A stretch of 64,000 nucleotides of DNA, taken from NCBI RefSeq assembly GCF_033097365.1, contig NZ_AP028461.1, positions 3,658,001-3,722,000 on the forward strand, read 5' to 3'. The stretch comes from Actinoplanes sichuanensis. Lineage in GTDB: Bacteria; Actinomycetota; Actinomycetes; Mycobacteriales; Micromonosporaceae. Position numbers and translations under genes: made by a program. The notes beneath the pieces are model-generated. The model worked only from the letters and a program-made list of their open reading frames with translations. It ran no database searches and was not told where the DNA came from. Within the stretch, counting starts at the first letter, position 1. Each line of letters starts with the position of its first letter. Below, piece after piece: positions 43,011-51,262 of this stretch.

Positions 43011-43058
43011 GTAAAGTTTACCTTCCATCAAGTCAAGGAAACCTGACTTGATGGAAGG
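43011..43058 (-). promoter_or_regulatory. Operator region of the membrane-protein/XRE operon
   Basis: CCTTCCATCAAGTCA (43021-43035) and TGACTTGATGGAAGG (43044-43058) form a perfect 15-base inverted repeat with an 8-base spacer. Next to it GTAAAGTTTAC (43011-43021) is a second palindrome. Both lie just upstream of the operon start and are AT-richer than their surroundings. They are probably the binding sites of the XRE protein. The larger repeat could also form a stem at the 5' end of the transcript. Confidence 0.65.
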
Positions 43059-43078
43059 CGACCATGACATGCAGACGG

Positions 43079-43498
43079 TCAGGCCCGGGTCAATTCAAGG
43101 ACCGGGATGGTACGGATACCGGCCGTCTTCTCCGCGTAGCCGGCGAACCCCGGGTAGCGGCTCGCCTGCTCGTTGAACCGCCGGTCACGCTCCTCCCCGG
43201 CCAGATCTCGGACCGTCACGGCGTACGTCTCGGTGCCGCGCTCCACCTCGCCCCGGCCGGCCGAGGTCAGGTTGTAGTACCAGCCGGGGTTCTCCGGCGC
43301 GCCACCCTTGGACGCGATCACGTAGATCACGTCCGGGTCGGTCTCGTGCGGCAGATACATCATCGGGCTGACCATCTCCTGTCCGGACTTGCGGCCACGA
43401 TGGTGGACGAGCACCATCGGGGCCCCCGCGAACGGACCGCCGACCCGGCCCTGGTTGGCCCGGAACTCGTCGATGACTTGGGTATTCCAGTCGCTCAT
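43079..43498 (-). CDS. Deazaflavin (F420)-dependent nitroreductase-family protein (DDN-like)
   Basis: The ATG at 43498 follows AGGGG and gives 139 residues. The signature is present in full: VLVHHRGRKSGQEMVSPMMY, then ASKGGAPENPGWYYNLTSAG and a late ERDRRFNEQASRYPGFAGY. Proteins of this split-barrel family bind F420 or a similar deazaflavin and reduce quinones, nitro compounds or aflatoxins. F420 is usual in this bacterial group. The natural substrate is unknown. It is transcribed in the same direction as the bicupin gene 20 bases away. Confidence 0.9.
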   Translation of the reverse strand: MSDWNTQVIDEFRANQGRVGGPFAGAPMVLVHHRGRKSGQEMVSPMMYLPHETDPDVIYVIASKGGAPENPGWYYNLTSAGRGEVERGTETYAVTVRDLAGEERDRRFNEQASRYPGFAGYAEKTAGIRTIPVLELTRA

Positions 43499-43518
43499 GC
43501 CCCTATCTTCACCCGCGG

Positions 43519-44412
43519 TCACTGGCGGGTGGGCGTCTCCCAGCGGCCGACGCTGCGGGAGCGGACCGGCTCGATCCAGCGCGGGGCCGCGCTCTGCGGG
43601 AAGCCGTCACCCCAGTTGGTGGCGTCGCCGTGCATCTCGACTCGGGCGTTCTCGGTGTACCAGTCGACCAGGTCGGCGTCCGAACGGACCAGCCAGGTGC
43701 AGCCCTTCTCGGCGTCGGCGGTGAAGTCGCCGTGGCGGATCAGGGCCGGACGCCAGAAGTACGTGCCGGGCCACATCTTGCCGAAGTTGTAGTCGAAGGC
43801 GCCGTCCAGGCAGTACGCCTCCTCCGAGCACGGGTGGTGGGCCAGCGGCTCCTCCCGCCAGCCGGGCTTGGCCTTGATCAGCCGGGTGTAGAAGCCGGTC
43901 TTCTCATCGCGGTGCAGCAGCTTGATGTACAGGCCGGGGACCGGCGTGCCGCCCAGGTCGAAGCGCATCGGACTACCGTCCTTGACGTCGATCCACGGCA
44001 TGGCCGCGCTGTCCAGGACGACCAGTGTCTGGTCCGGGCGGACCGTGTCCCGGCCGGTCTCGGCGAGGTCGAAGTGCCAGTCGCCGTACTCGCGGAACAG
44101 CAGGATCTCGGTGCCCTCGGTGGCGCTGACCGGTGGGGTCCAGACGCCGGCCGGGGCGGTCCAGTAGCCCTCCGGGCCGAGGGTGGTGTCGCCGATGACG
44201 ACCTGGCCGGACAGTACGTACCACTCGGTGTCGGCCCGGTGCACACCCGCCGGCCGGGACCAGTCGCCGGTGAACCGGACCTTCAGCGACGCCGAGCCGT
44301 CCTCCTCGTCGTAACTCAGGTGGCGCTGCTCGGCGGCGCCGGAGGCGTACTGGAACTCGGCGACGTGCCAGATCAGGTCACGTTCGTCGACGATCTCGAC
44401 GTGCGGGCGCAT
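43519..44412 (-). CDS. Bicupin protein (DUF4437-like)
   Basis: The 297-residue product has two cupin barrels. The first shows GVHRADTEWYVLSGQVVIGD (about 56-75) and GYWTAPAGVWTPPV; the second shows HHPCSEEAYCLDGAF (about 190-205) and GTYFWRPALIRHGDF. Histidines for metal binding are present in both halves. The overall form fits DUF4437-like oxygenase or isomerase relatives, but no reaction can be named. It is divergent from a TetR gene, which probably controls it together with the racemase-fold gene behind that regulator. Confidence 0.78.
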   Translation of the reverse strand: MRPHVEIVDERDLIWHVAEFQYASGAAEQRHLSYDEEDGSASLKVRFTGDWSRPAGVHRADTEWYVLSGQVVIGDTTLGPEGYWTAPAGVWTPPVSATEGTEILLFREYGDWHFDLAETGRDTVRPDQTLVVLDSAAMPWIDVKDGSPMRFDLGGTPVPGLYIKLLHRDEKTGFYTRLIKAKPGWREEPLAHHPCSEEAYCLDGAFDYNFGKMWPGTYFWRPALIRHGDFTADAEKGCTWLVRSDADLVDWYTENARVEMHGDATNWGDGFPQSAAPRWIEPVRSRSVGRWETPTRQ

Positions 44413-44497
44413 GGGGCCTCCAGAGCGTGCGGCATCGGTTTCCGGTGCAGAACGTAGCGTTTATAGGTTTCGAGTACAAGGTGTATCGTCTATTGGC

Positions 44498-45043
44498 GTG
44501 ACCCGACCAGGACGTCCCGCCGGACCGACCAGTGACACCGAGGCCGTCGTGCTCACGGCCGCGCTCGACCTGCTGCTGTCGGAAGGGCCCACGGCGCTCA
44601 CGGCGCAACGGTTGTTCCAGGTCACCGGGGTCTCCCGGAGCACCGTCTACCGGCACTGGCCGACCCCGGCCGCGGTGCTGGCGGCCCTCATCGACGTCGC
44701 GCCGATCCCGGCCGAGGCGCCCTCCGGTGATCTGGCGAAGGATCTGCACGCCGAGGTCGACCGGCTGTGCGATCGGCTCCGGGACCGGCCGGTGGGGGCG
44801 TTCCTGCAGGCGCTCGTCGTGGCCGCGGAGACCGATCTCCGGCATCGGTACGTGAGTGACCTGCTCGCCCCGTTCCACGAGGTGCTCAGGGCCGCGGGCG
44901 TGCCCGACGACGAGCGCGAGGACGGCGTGGCGATGATCGCCTCGCCGCTGCTGCTCGATGCGCTGCTGCTGGACCGTACCGCTGCTCGCGACCGTGCCCA
45001 CCGCATCGCCGACACCTTCACCGCATCGCGGAGTCGGAAGTGA
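44498..45043 (+). CDS. TetR-family regulator
   Basis: The GTG at 44498 gives 181 residues (VTRPGRPAGPTSDTEAVVL); an ATG at 44411 would overlap the bicupin start and has no ribosome site. The helix-turn-helix (about 27-50) reads TAQRLFQVTGVSRSTVYRHW. It overlaps the racemase-fold gene by GTGA, so the two form an operon. It is divergent from the bicupin gene with 85 bases between starts, containing an AT-rich stretch (44458-44495) that likely holds both promoters. Confidence 0.9.
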   Translation: MTRPGRPAGPTSDTEAVVLTAALDLLLSEGPTALTAQRLFQVTGVSRSTVYRHWPTPAAVLAALIDVAPIPAEAPSGDLAKDLHAEVDRLCDRLRDRPVGAFLQALVVAAETDLRHRYVSDLLAPFHEVLRAAGVPDDEREDGVAMIASPLLLDALLLDRTAARDRAHRIADTFTASRSRK

Positions 45044-45783
45044 CCAACATCGTCGGGCCCCGCGCCGTCTTCGGCGTGATCGTGCCGAGCACCAACACCG
45101 TCGTCGAGCACGACTACTGGGGCGCCCGCGTGCCGGGTGTCGCGTTCCGGGCCGGGTCGATGTACATCCCGAACCCGGTGATGGCCGACGACGACGGGTT
45201 CGAGGCGCTGCTCGGGCAGATCCGGGCGTCGATCGACATCGCGGTCCGCGACGTCCTCACCGCCGAACCCGACCGTCTGGTGATGGGCATGTCGGCCGAG
45301 ACGTTCTGGGGCGGCGTCGAGGGCAATGCGGCGTTCGAACGACGGCTGCGGGAGCGCACCGGGCTGCCGGTGACCACCGGGGCGAGCTCGTGCCGGGCGG
45401 CGTTGGCGGAGCTGGGCTGCCGGCGGATCGCGGTGTTCTCGCCGTACCAGCCGATCGCCGACCGGGAGGTGGGGCGGTTCTTCGCCGAGGCCGGGTTCGA
45501 CGTCGCGGCGATCACCGGATTGCGCTGCCCGACGGCCATGGACATCGCCCGGGTGCCCGACGACCGGCTGCGGGCCGTGGTCGCCGACCTGGACGGGCCC
45601 GATGTCGACGCGATCGTGCAGGTCGGCACCAACCTGTCGTTCGTGGCCCTGGCCGACCGGCTGGAGCGGGAGCTGGGCAAGCCGGTGATCGCGATCAACG
45701 CCGCGACGCTGTGGCACGCGCTGCGCGAGCACGGGATCGGCGACCGGGTCAATGGGGCGGGTGTCCTGCTGCGCGAGCACTGA
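45040..45783 (+). CDS. Asp/Glu racemase-fold protein (maleate isomerase/arylmalonate decarboxylase group) without the usual cysteines
   Basis: The 247-residue product has the fold signature GVIVPSTNTVVEHDYW at the start, LPVTTGASSCRAALAELGCR in the middle and PVIAINAATLWHALREHG at the end, as in maleate isomerase and arylmalonate decarboxylase. At the two positions that normally hold catalytic cysteines it reads MGMSAETFWGG (Met84/Ser85) and VQVGTNLSF (Gly). It therefore probably works by a different mechanism or only binds its ligand. It is coupled by a GTGA overlap to the TetR gene, and its 3' end overlaps the MFS gene by 35 bases. Confidence 0.82.
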   Translation: MTNIVGPRAVFGVIVPSTNTVVEHDYWGARVPGVAFRAGSMYIPNPVMADDDGFEALLGQIRASIDIAVRDVLTAEPDRLVMGMSAETFWGGVEGNAAFERRLRERTGLPVTTGASSCRAALAELGCRRIAVFSPYQPIADREVGRFFAEAGFDVAAITGLRCPTAMDIARVPDDRLRAVVADLDGPDVDAIVQVGTNLSFVALADRLERELGKPVIAINAATLWHALREHGIGDRVNGAGVLLREH

Positions 45784-46915
45784 CCGACGGCAGGCGCCGC
45801 CTGATCGCGGTGAGCAGCAGCATCGTGCCCAGGCAGAAGACGGCCCCGAGCACGAAGATCCAGGCCGACCAGCCCGGCACCACGAGCGGGGCGACCACTC
45901 CGCACAGCACGCCGACCTGGACGATGCCGGTGTAGACGTCGGCGCCGGCCCCCAGTCCGCCGTCCATCACATCGCTGAGCAGGACCATCCCGACACTCTG
46001 GAACCCGGCGGCGAACACCGCGTACAGCAGCTGCGACAGGACCAGCGTGACCACCCCACCCCCGACCACGATCAGGGCGAAGGACGACAGACCGACACCG
46101 GCGATGAGTACGACCGCCCGGCGGCTGCCGATCCGATCAGCCACCGAGGTGACCACGCCCAGCAGCGGAACCTCGGCGATCACGGTGGTCAGCAGCAACA
46201 GTGCGACGAACGTGGCCGACCGGCCCTCGTTGACGATGAACAGGGGCAGGTAGACCAGGCGCACGCTGTCGGCGGCCCGCAGCAGCAGCACGGCCAGGAC
46301 ACAGATCAGCAGGGTGGAGTGGGCGCGCGGCCGGCCCGGTCGCCGCTGAGGTTCCGGTTCCGGCTCGACTCGGGTGGTGGCCCCGAACCACGGGATCAGG
46401 CCGACGGCCAGGGCGAGGGCGGCCGCGATCCACAGCGGCTGGAAGCCGTCCACCACCGTCTCGAGCAGGCTGCCGGCCGAGGCCAGGGCGAGCCCGGCGA
46501 CGTAGCCGATGACGAAGATCCGGCGCATCCGGCCGACCAGGCGGGCCGGGCCGTTCGTGCCCGATCCGGCGACGACGCTCATGTAGTGCGGGAAGATCAG
46601 GGTCATCGTCATCATCGCCGCGCCGCCGAGATACATCACCGGGGATGGTGTGGCGGCCAGTACGAGCAGGGTGCCGGCCGCCGCCACGATCCCGCTCAGT
46701 GACGGGCCCCACCAGGGTGAGCCTCGGCGGCGCAGCGCCGGGCCGGCGACCAGGTTGAGCCCGGCGGCCACCACGGCGCTCACCGCGAAGAACAGCGCGA
46801 TCTGCGCCTTGGACGCACCGCTGTCCGCGATCGACAGTGGCAGGACGACGCTGATCTGCCCGTAGAACGCGGCGTTCGCCATCACCGCGGCGCGGGCACC
46901 CGAGATGTTGGCCAT
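45749..46915 (-). CDS. MFS exporter (SetB-like)
   Basis: The 388-residue product has about 12 membrane helices starting right after MANISGARAAVMAN. The FFAVSAVVAAGLNLVAGPALRRR loop and DRIGSRRAVVLIAG in the second half fit the sugar-efflux/SetB group of MFS proteins, though other drug exporters look alike. A long central loop rich in E, P and R (about 182-200) separates the halves. It is a single-gene unit that converges on the racemase-fold gene. Confidence 0.85.
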   Translation of the reverse strand: MANISGARAAVMANAAFYGQISVVLPLSIADSGASKAQIALFFAVSAVVAAGLNLVAGPALRRRGSPWWGPSLSGIVAAAGTLLVLAATPSPVMYLGGAAMMTMTLIFPHYMSVVAGSGTNGPARLVGRMRRIFVIGYVAGLALASAGSLLETVVDGFQPLWIAAALALAVGLIPWFGATTRVEPEPEPQRRPGRPRAHSTLLICVLAVLLLRAADSVRLVYLPLFIVNEGRSATFVALLLLTTVIAEVPLLGVVTSVADRIGSRRAVVLIAGVGLSSFALIVVGGGVVTLVLSQLLYAVFAAGFQSVGMVLLSDVMDGGLGAGADVYTGIVQVGVLCGVVAPLVVPGWSAWIFVLGAVFCLGTMLLLTAIRRRLPSVSARAAGHPPH

Positions 46916-46932
46916 CGACGATGATAACTGGA

Positions 46933-47835
46933 TTACGGGCGGCGGAGGGCCTCCTGGAATCGGCGCAGCTTTGCGCGTACCAGAAGATTTCGTTTTTCTC
47001 GGTTGCCCGGCTCGATGTAGAGGATGAAGTCGGGGTGGACGTGCTTGCCGGACCGACCGGCCGTCCGCACGGTGGCGTCGCGGACCTCGGCGAGCTGGGC
47101 GACGGTCAACTGGAGCAGGTGCTCGTGCGGCTGGAATTTCGCGCCCAGCGGGTAGTCGAGACCCGGCCGGTTCGTCATCTCGATGTGGCAGCCCAGGACA
47201 TGCGACACGGGGCGGGTCTCGGTGAAGGCGACCAGGCTGTCGAGGGTCTCGCGGAACGCCTGGTAGTCGGCGACATAGAGGCGGCCGGGGTAGACGGTGT
47301 CGCCGGTGAGCAGAACGCCGGTCCGCGGGTCGTAGACCGTGATGGCGGCCTCGTGGTGGCCGGGCGAACCGATGATCTCCAGGACGCGGCCGCCCAGATC
47401 GAAGGGGACCACGCCGGTCAGCGGGCCGGGGAAGCCGAAGAACTCACCGACCGCCTGCGCGTCGTGCCCGACCACGGTCGTGGCCGGGCGGCCCGCGAAC
47501 TGCGCGTCGGCCGCCACGTGGTCGCCGTGGCCGTGCGAGTGGGCGACCACCAGCTCATACCCCTCGTGGGGGTGTTCGGCCAGCCACGCCTCGATCAGCG
47601 TGTCGACCGTGTCCCGCAGCGGGAACAGCGCGGGGTCGGGGCTGGCGCCGGTGTCCAGCAGGAGCGCCCGGTCGTCGCCGAACAGCAGGTAGAGGAAGGG
47701 CGCCTCGTATTCGACGCGTTTGCTCTGGCGCAGGATCACGGTGCGCTCGTCGTAGTGGTGGACCTGGATGGCCGGCTCGCCACGGCGGCCGTGGATCCAG
47801 GCGACGTCGAGCGAGCCGGTCACGAGTTCAGTCAT
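46933..47835 (-). CDS. Metallo-beta-lactamase-fold hydrolase
   Basis: The 300-residue product has the zinc signature HSHGHGDH (about 117-124), then GSPGHHEAAI and TGDTVYPGRLY and a late GCHIEM, the full set of metal ligands of glyoxalase-II-like enzymes. The substrate is unknown. Its start overlaps the stop of the ArsR-type gene by eight bases (ATGACTGA), so it should be controlled by that regulator together with the divergent MFS gene. Confidence 0.87.
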   Translation of the reverse strand: MTELVTGSLDVAWIHGRRGEPAIQVHHYDERTVILRQSKRVEYEAPFLYLLFGDDRALLLDTGASPDPALFPLRDTVDTLIEAWLAEHPHEGYELVVAHSHGHGDHVAADAQFAGRPATTVVGHDAQAVGEFFGFPGPLTGVVPFDLGGRVLEIIGSPGHHEAAITVYDPRTGVLLTGDTVYPGRLYVADYQAFRETLDSLVAFTETRPVSHVLGCHIEMTNRPGLDYPLGAKFQPHEHLLQLTVAQLAEVRDATVRTAGRSGKHVHPDFILYIEPGNREKRNLLVRAKLRRFQEALRRP

Positions 47836-48394
47836 CGGTGGTCTCCGTCGGCATCGGGGTCGCGGCCAGGAAGTAGCGGGCGAAACGGCGGCCGGGGCGG
47901 CGGGCGTCCATGTCGGCCTCCGACCGTGCGAGGTACGGCTCCAGCAGCGCCAGCCACTGGGTCTTCAACTGCTCGGCCTCCTCGTCGGACACCAGCGCGA
48001 GCGCGGTGGTGAGACCGGCTCGGCGACGCCAGGCGGCGCTCTGCTCGTCGTCGCGGTCGACGAACTCGAGGATCGCCTGCATCTCACGATCCACCACCAT
48101 CCGCTCCAGCTGCCAGCGGACGACCGTGTCGTCACCCGGGGAGAGCCGCAGCGTCGGCCGCGGATCGGGCAGCCGCCACTGGCGCTCGCGGCGGTCGCGG
48201 CCGGGGCCGGCGTCCTCGACGAACCCGTACTTGGCGAGCTGGCGCAGATGGAAGGAACAACTGGCCTGCGAGACGCCGAGCACGCGCCCGCACTGCGCGG
48301 CGGTCGCGGGACTACTGGTGGCGAGCAGCTCCAACAGGTCGAGCCGAAGTGGATGAGCCAACGCCCGGATGGCGGTGGGGTCGGTTATCCGCAT
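47828..48394 (-). CDS. ArsR-family winged-helix regulator
   Basis: The 188-residue product starts MRITDPTAIRALAHPLRLDL and has the winged helix CGRVLGVSQASCSFHLRQLAK (about 37-57, given as CGRVLGVSQASCSFHLRQL). The rest is a helical domain ending VRSEAD-like EPYLARSEADMDARRPGRR. It heads an operon with the MBL-fold gene and is divergent from an MFS exporter. Two matching palindromes lie in the shared gap, one of them touching its own start codon, which indicates autorepression. Confidence 0.9.
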   Translation of the reverse strand: MRITDPTAIRALAHPLRLDLLELLATSSPATAAQCGRVLGVSQASCSFHLRQLAKYGFVEDAGPGRDRRERQWRLPDPRPTLRLSPGDDTVVRWQLERMVVDREMQAILEFVDRDDEQSAAWRRRAGLTTALALVSDEEAEQLKTQWLALLEPYLARSEADMDARRPGRRFARYFLAATPMPTETTDD

Positions 48395-48397
48395 ATG

Positions 48398-48448
48398 CCA
48401 AAGACTACTTTGGGATTCTGCCGAATGTCAAAGACCTCTTTGGCATTC
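48398..48448. promoter_or_regulatory. Twin ArsR-type operators
   Basis: CCAAAG-ACTA-CTTTGG (48398-48413) and TCAAAG-ACCT-CTTTGG (48428-48443) share the core CAAAGA-N2-TCTTTG or close to it, and lie exactly 30 bases apart centre to centre. The second extends to a 26-base palindrome (48423-48448) with GAATG and CATTC ends. They sit between the divergent ArsR-type and MFS genes and are most likely the binding sites of that regulator. Confidence 0.8.
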
Positions 48449-48511
48449 GATGACCGTGACGTGGGTGACAAACAGCCCTGAAAGCCGCGCCGCGCGCCTA
48501 CCGTTCCGAAG

Positions 48512-49822
48512 GTGCAGGCCGCCGCGACTCCGCCCCGGGTCGGCTGGCGCGACCTCTCCCCCACCGTGCGACTGCTGATCGTCAACGTGTTCGGGATCAA
48601 CCTCGGGTTCTTCATGGTGCTGCCGTTCCTGGCCACCCACCTGCGCGACGACCTCGGCTTCGCGGCCGCGCTGGTCGGCACGATCATGGGCTTGCGGACG
48701 CTGTTCCAGCAGGGGCTGTACGTGGTGGGCGGCACCGCGGCGGACCGCCTCGATCTACGGCTGATGATCATGCTGGGCTGTGGGCTGCGGGTGGCCGCGT
48801 TCGGGCTGTTCGCCGTCGTCACCAGCCCCGCCGGGATCATCGCGGCCACCGCGATCACCGGCATCGCGGGCGCCGTCTTCGCCCCGGCCTCCCAGACCTA
48901 CCTGACCCACGCGTCACCCGGGCGGCGCGCGGAGACCTTCGCCTGGGTCAACGTCGCCGCCAACGCCGGGGTGCTGATCGGGCCGCTGCTCGGGGCGCTG
49001 CTTCTGGCCGTCGACTTCCGGCTGGTCAGCGCCATCGCGTGCGGGGTGTTCGCGATCCTGACCATCGCGCAGGGGTTCGTGCTCCCGGCGATGCGGCGGC
49101 CCGAACCCTCGACCGGGATCATCCAGTCGTGGCGCGAGGTGGTCACCAACCGGCGGTTCTTCGCCTACACCCTGGCCGGCGCCGCCTACTTCGCCCTGTT
49201 CAACCAGCTCTACCTGGCGATTCCCCTGGAAGCGCAGCGGGTCACCGGGCACGCCTCCGCGGTCACCGCGGTGTTCGTGGTGTCCACCACCGTCGGGCTC
49301 ACCACCGGCGTACGTCTGGTCGCCGCCTGCCGCCGGCGGTGGAGCTCGGCGGCGTCGATGGCTCTCGGGTTGTCGTTGCTCGCCGCCGGATTCCTGCCCG
49401 CCGCCGTGGCCGCGCCACTCGTCCCGACCGCCGGCGCGGCCCTCGACCCCGCGGCTGCGCTGACCGCCGCGCTGCCGGTGCTCGTCGGGACCGCCCTGTT
49501 CAGCGCCGGGGTGTCGATCACCAGCCCGTTCATGCTCGAACTGATCCCGATCATCGGCAGCGAACGTCTCTCCGGCACCTACTTCGGCTTCTTCTATCTG
49601 GTGTCGTCGCTGCTGGCGGCGGCGGTCAGCAGCCTGACCGGTGCACTCCTGGACCTGGCCGGCCTACGCTGGCTGCCGTTCCTCGCCCTGTTCGCGGTCG
49701 GTGCCGCCGGGAGCGTGGGGATGGCCTGGATGCGGCGCCCGGTCGACCGCCTGCAGCGTGCTGCGGCCCGCAACGGCGCCGCCCCGGTGACCGATTCCGA
49801 TCAGCACGAGCGACGGCGGTAG
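48512..49822 (+). CDS. MFS drug exporter divergent from the ArsR/MBL operon
   Basis: The GTG at 48512 gives 436 residues with about 12 membrane helices. GINLGFFMVLPFLATHLRDD opens helix 1, and DRLDLRLMIMLG marks the loop between helices 2 and 3. It resembles the MFS_1 drug-efflux group. Shared twin operators with the ArsR/MBL operon suggest that exporter and hydrolase are induced together, possibly to deal with the same compound. The peptide deformylase gene follows after nine bases and may be partly co-transcribed. Confidence 0.87.
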   Translation: MQAAATPPRVGWRDLSPTVRLLIVNVFGINLGFFMVLPFLATHLRDDLGFAAALVGTIMGLRTLFQQGLYVVGGTAADRLDLRLMIMLGCGLRVAAFGLFAVVTSPAGIIAATAITGIAGAVFAPASQTYLTHASPGRRAETFAWVNVAANAGVLIGPLLGALLLAVDFRLVSAIACGVFAILTIAQGFVLPAMRRPEPSTGIIQSWREVVTNRRFFAYTLAGAAYFALFNQLYLAIPLEAQRVTGHASAVTAVFVVSTTVGLTTGVRLVAACRRRWSSAASMALGLSLLAAGFLPAAVAAPLVPTAGAALDPAAALTAALPVLVGTALFSAGVSITSPFMLELIPIIGSERLSGTYFGFFYLVSSLLAAAVSSLTGALLDLAGLRWLPFLALFAVGAAGSVGMAWMRRPVDRLQRAAARNGAAPVTDSDQHERRR

Positions 49823-49831
49823 GGTTCGGCG

Positions 49832-50368
49832 ATGGCTCACGTTCGACCGATCACCTACTACGGCACGCCGGTGCTGCACCGCCGCTGTGCCGAAGTCACC
49901 GTCTTCGACCAGGCCCTCAGCGACCTGATCGACGACATGTTCGCCTCGATGTACGCCGTCAAGGGCGTCGGGCTGGCCGCCAACCAGATCGGCGTCGACG
50001 CGCGGATCTTCGTCTACGACTGCCCGGACGCCGACGATGTGCGGCGCAAGGGCCACGTCATCAACCCGGTGATCACCGCGTTGTCCGACGAACTCGACCA
50101 CGGCACCGAAGGCTGCCTGTCGGTACCCAAGCCCCGAGCGTCGGTGCCCCGGTCGACATCCGCCACCGTCACCGGCGTCGACCTGGCCGGAAAGCCGATC
50201 ACGGTCACCGGGACCGGCTATTTCGCCCGCTGCCTGCAACACGAGACCGATCACCTCAACGGCACCCTCTACGTGGACCTGCTGCCCGAGTCGCAGCGAG
50301 ACGACCTGCTCCGCGCGGCCGGCCTGACCCCGCCGGCCGCCCGCGAGCGCACTCCCACCCCGCACTGA
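49832..50368 (+). CDS. def: Peptide deformylase
   Basis: The 178-residue product has all three deformylase motifs: GVGLAANQIG (about 46-55), EGCLSVP (about 93-99) with the metal cysteine, and QHETDHLNG (about 134-142) with both metal histidines and the catalytic glutamate. It removes the formyl group from new proteins. Actinomycetes usually carry several def genes, so this may not be the main copy. It follows the MFS gene by nine bases. Confidence 0.96.
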   Translation: MAHVRPITYYGTPVLHRRCAEVTVFDQALSDLIDDMFASMYAVKGVGLAANQIGVDARIFVYDCPDADDVRRKGHVINPVITALSDELDHGTEGCLSVPKPRASVPRSTSATVTGVDLAGKPITVTGTGYFARCLQHETDHLNGTLYVDLLPESQRDDLLRAAGLTPPAARERTPTPH

Positions 50369-50905
50369 GAGGTGGTGGGTGGAACTGTCATCGGGCTGTC
50401 ATACGACGGTGGCGGGAATGCCACGACGAAGGTGGATGCTTCGGGTTCGAGGCCGCGCGGAGGTCTTGAACGCGCATCGGGTGGCGGCGCACCGGTTCGG
50501 GCGTCGTCACCCGGTCGTCTCCGGCTGGAATCGCGGCGGGGACGGCGGCGCCGGCAACGAGAATCCGCGGTCGGGTGACGACGGCCCGGCGTCGGTCCGG
50601 AGTTCACACAGTGCGGCAGGCGGCGGCGCGGACGCGACGTCGACACCGCCGCCCCGCTCCTCGATCCCGACCGCATCGGGAAACCCCGTGACCGGCTCCG
50701 GCATGCTCCTCGTCCTCTCCGTCGCGGGAGGACGAGGCCTCCCGTGGGCTCGGGAGGACGACTCCTCCCCTGGCCGCCGGAGGACGACTCCTCCCGTGGG
50801 CGCCCGAAGGACGGGTCCTCCCGGTGGGGTCGGGAGGACGACTCCTCCCGACCGGGTGAGGACGAGGTTCGCTCGATCACATGGCGGTGACCGCACGAGA
50901 TCGTG
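50369..50905. repeat. Gap of 537 bases containing five evenly spaced palindromes
   Basis: No convincing gene lies here. Between 50725 and 50853 are five inverted repeats with a GGAGGA-CGAC-TCCTCC-type core at 50725-50744, 50752-50769, 50779-50794, 50808-50819 and 50828-50853. Their centres are spaced 26, 26, 27 and 27 bases, and the last has perfect 11-base arms. On RNA this would be a row of hairpins. The first 330 bases hold nothing I recognise. Confidence 0.8.
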
Positions 50906-51172
50906 TCAGTTGTTTGACGAAAGCCGCCGATGGCGGAAGACGCCCCAGCCGACCGCGGCGGCCACGGTCACGCAGGTGATGGCCACACCGACGGCGCCCC
51001 AGACCACCATCAGGACCGAGAGGCCGGCCCAGACGACGGCACCGACCACCGCGAGGACGGTCAGCAACACCTTCTTCGGGATCATCCGGACCGGACGGGC
51101 CAGCGACGGATCCTCGGCGGCCAGCTTTCCGACGATCTCCTCGAACTGCCGGCGTGTGTCTCTGGTGGACAA
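50906..51172 (-). CDS. DUF3040 membrane protein
   Basis: The 88-residue protein begins with a helical FEEIVGKLAAEDPSLARP segment, the usual DUF3040 opening with an acidic stretch followed by DP, and then has two membrane helices (about 35-54 and 58-78). DUF3040 proteins are small actinobacterial membrane proteins of unknown role. It is a single gene between the palindrome array and the two-component operon. Confidence 0.85.
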   Translation of the reverse strand: MSTRDTRRQFEEIVGKLAAEDPSLARPVRMIPKKVLLTVLAVVGAVVWAGLSVLMVVWGAVGVAITCVTVAAAVGWGVFRHRRLSSNN

Positions 51173-51262
51173 CTTTCGTCACCGCCCATCGGTACGTGAA
51201 CCTTGCTCATCCATGCATACCCCGTTTCGGCAACCACCGGCATGACCTGTGGCGGATGGTTT

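Noticed and set aside
50379..51245. A long plus-strand open frame across the palindrome array and the DUF3040 gene
   Set aside because: It has no recognisable domain, its composition follows the repeats, and it lies opposite the well-supported DUF3040 gene.
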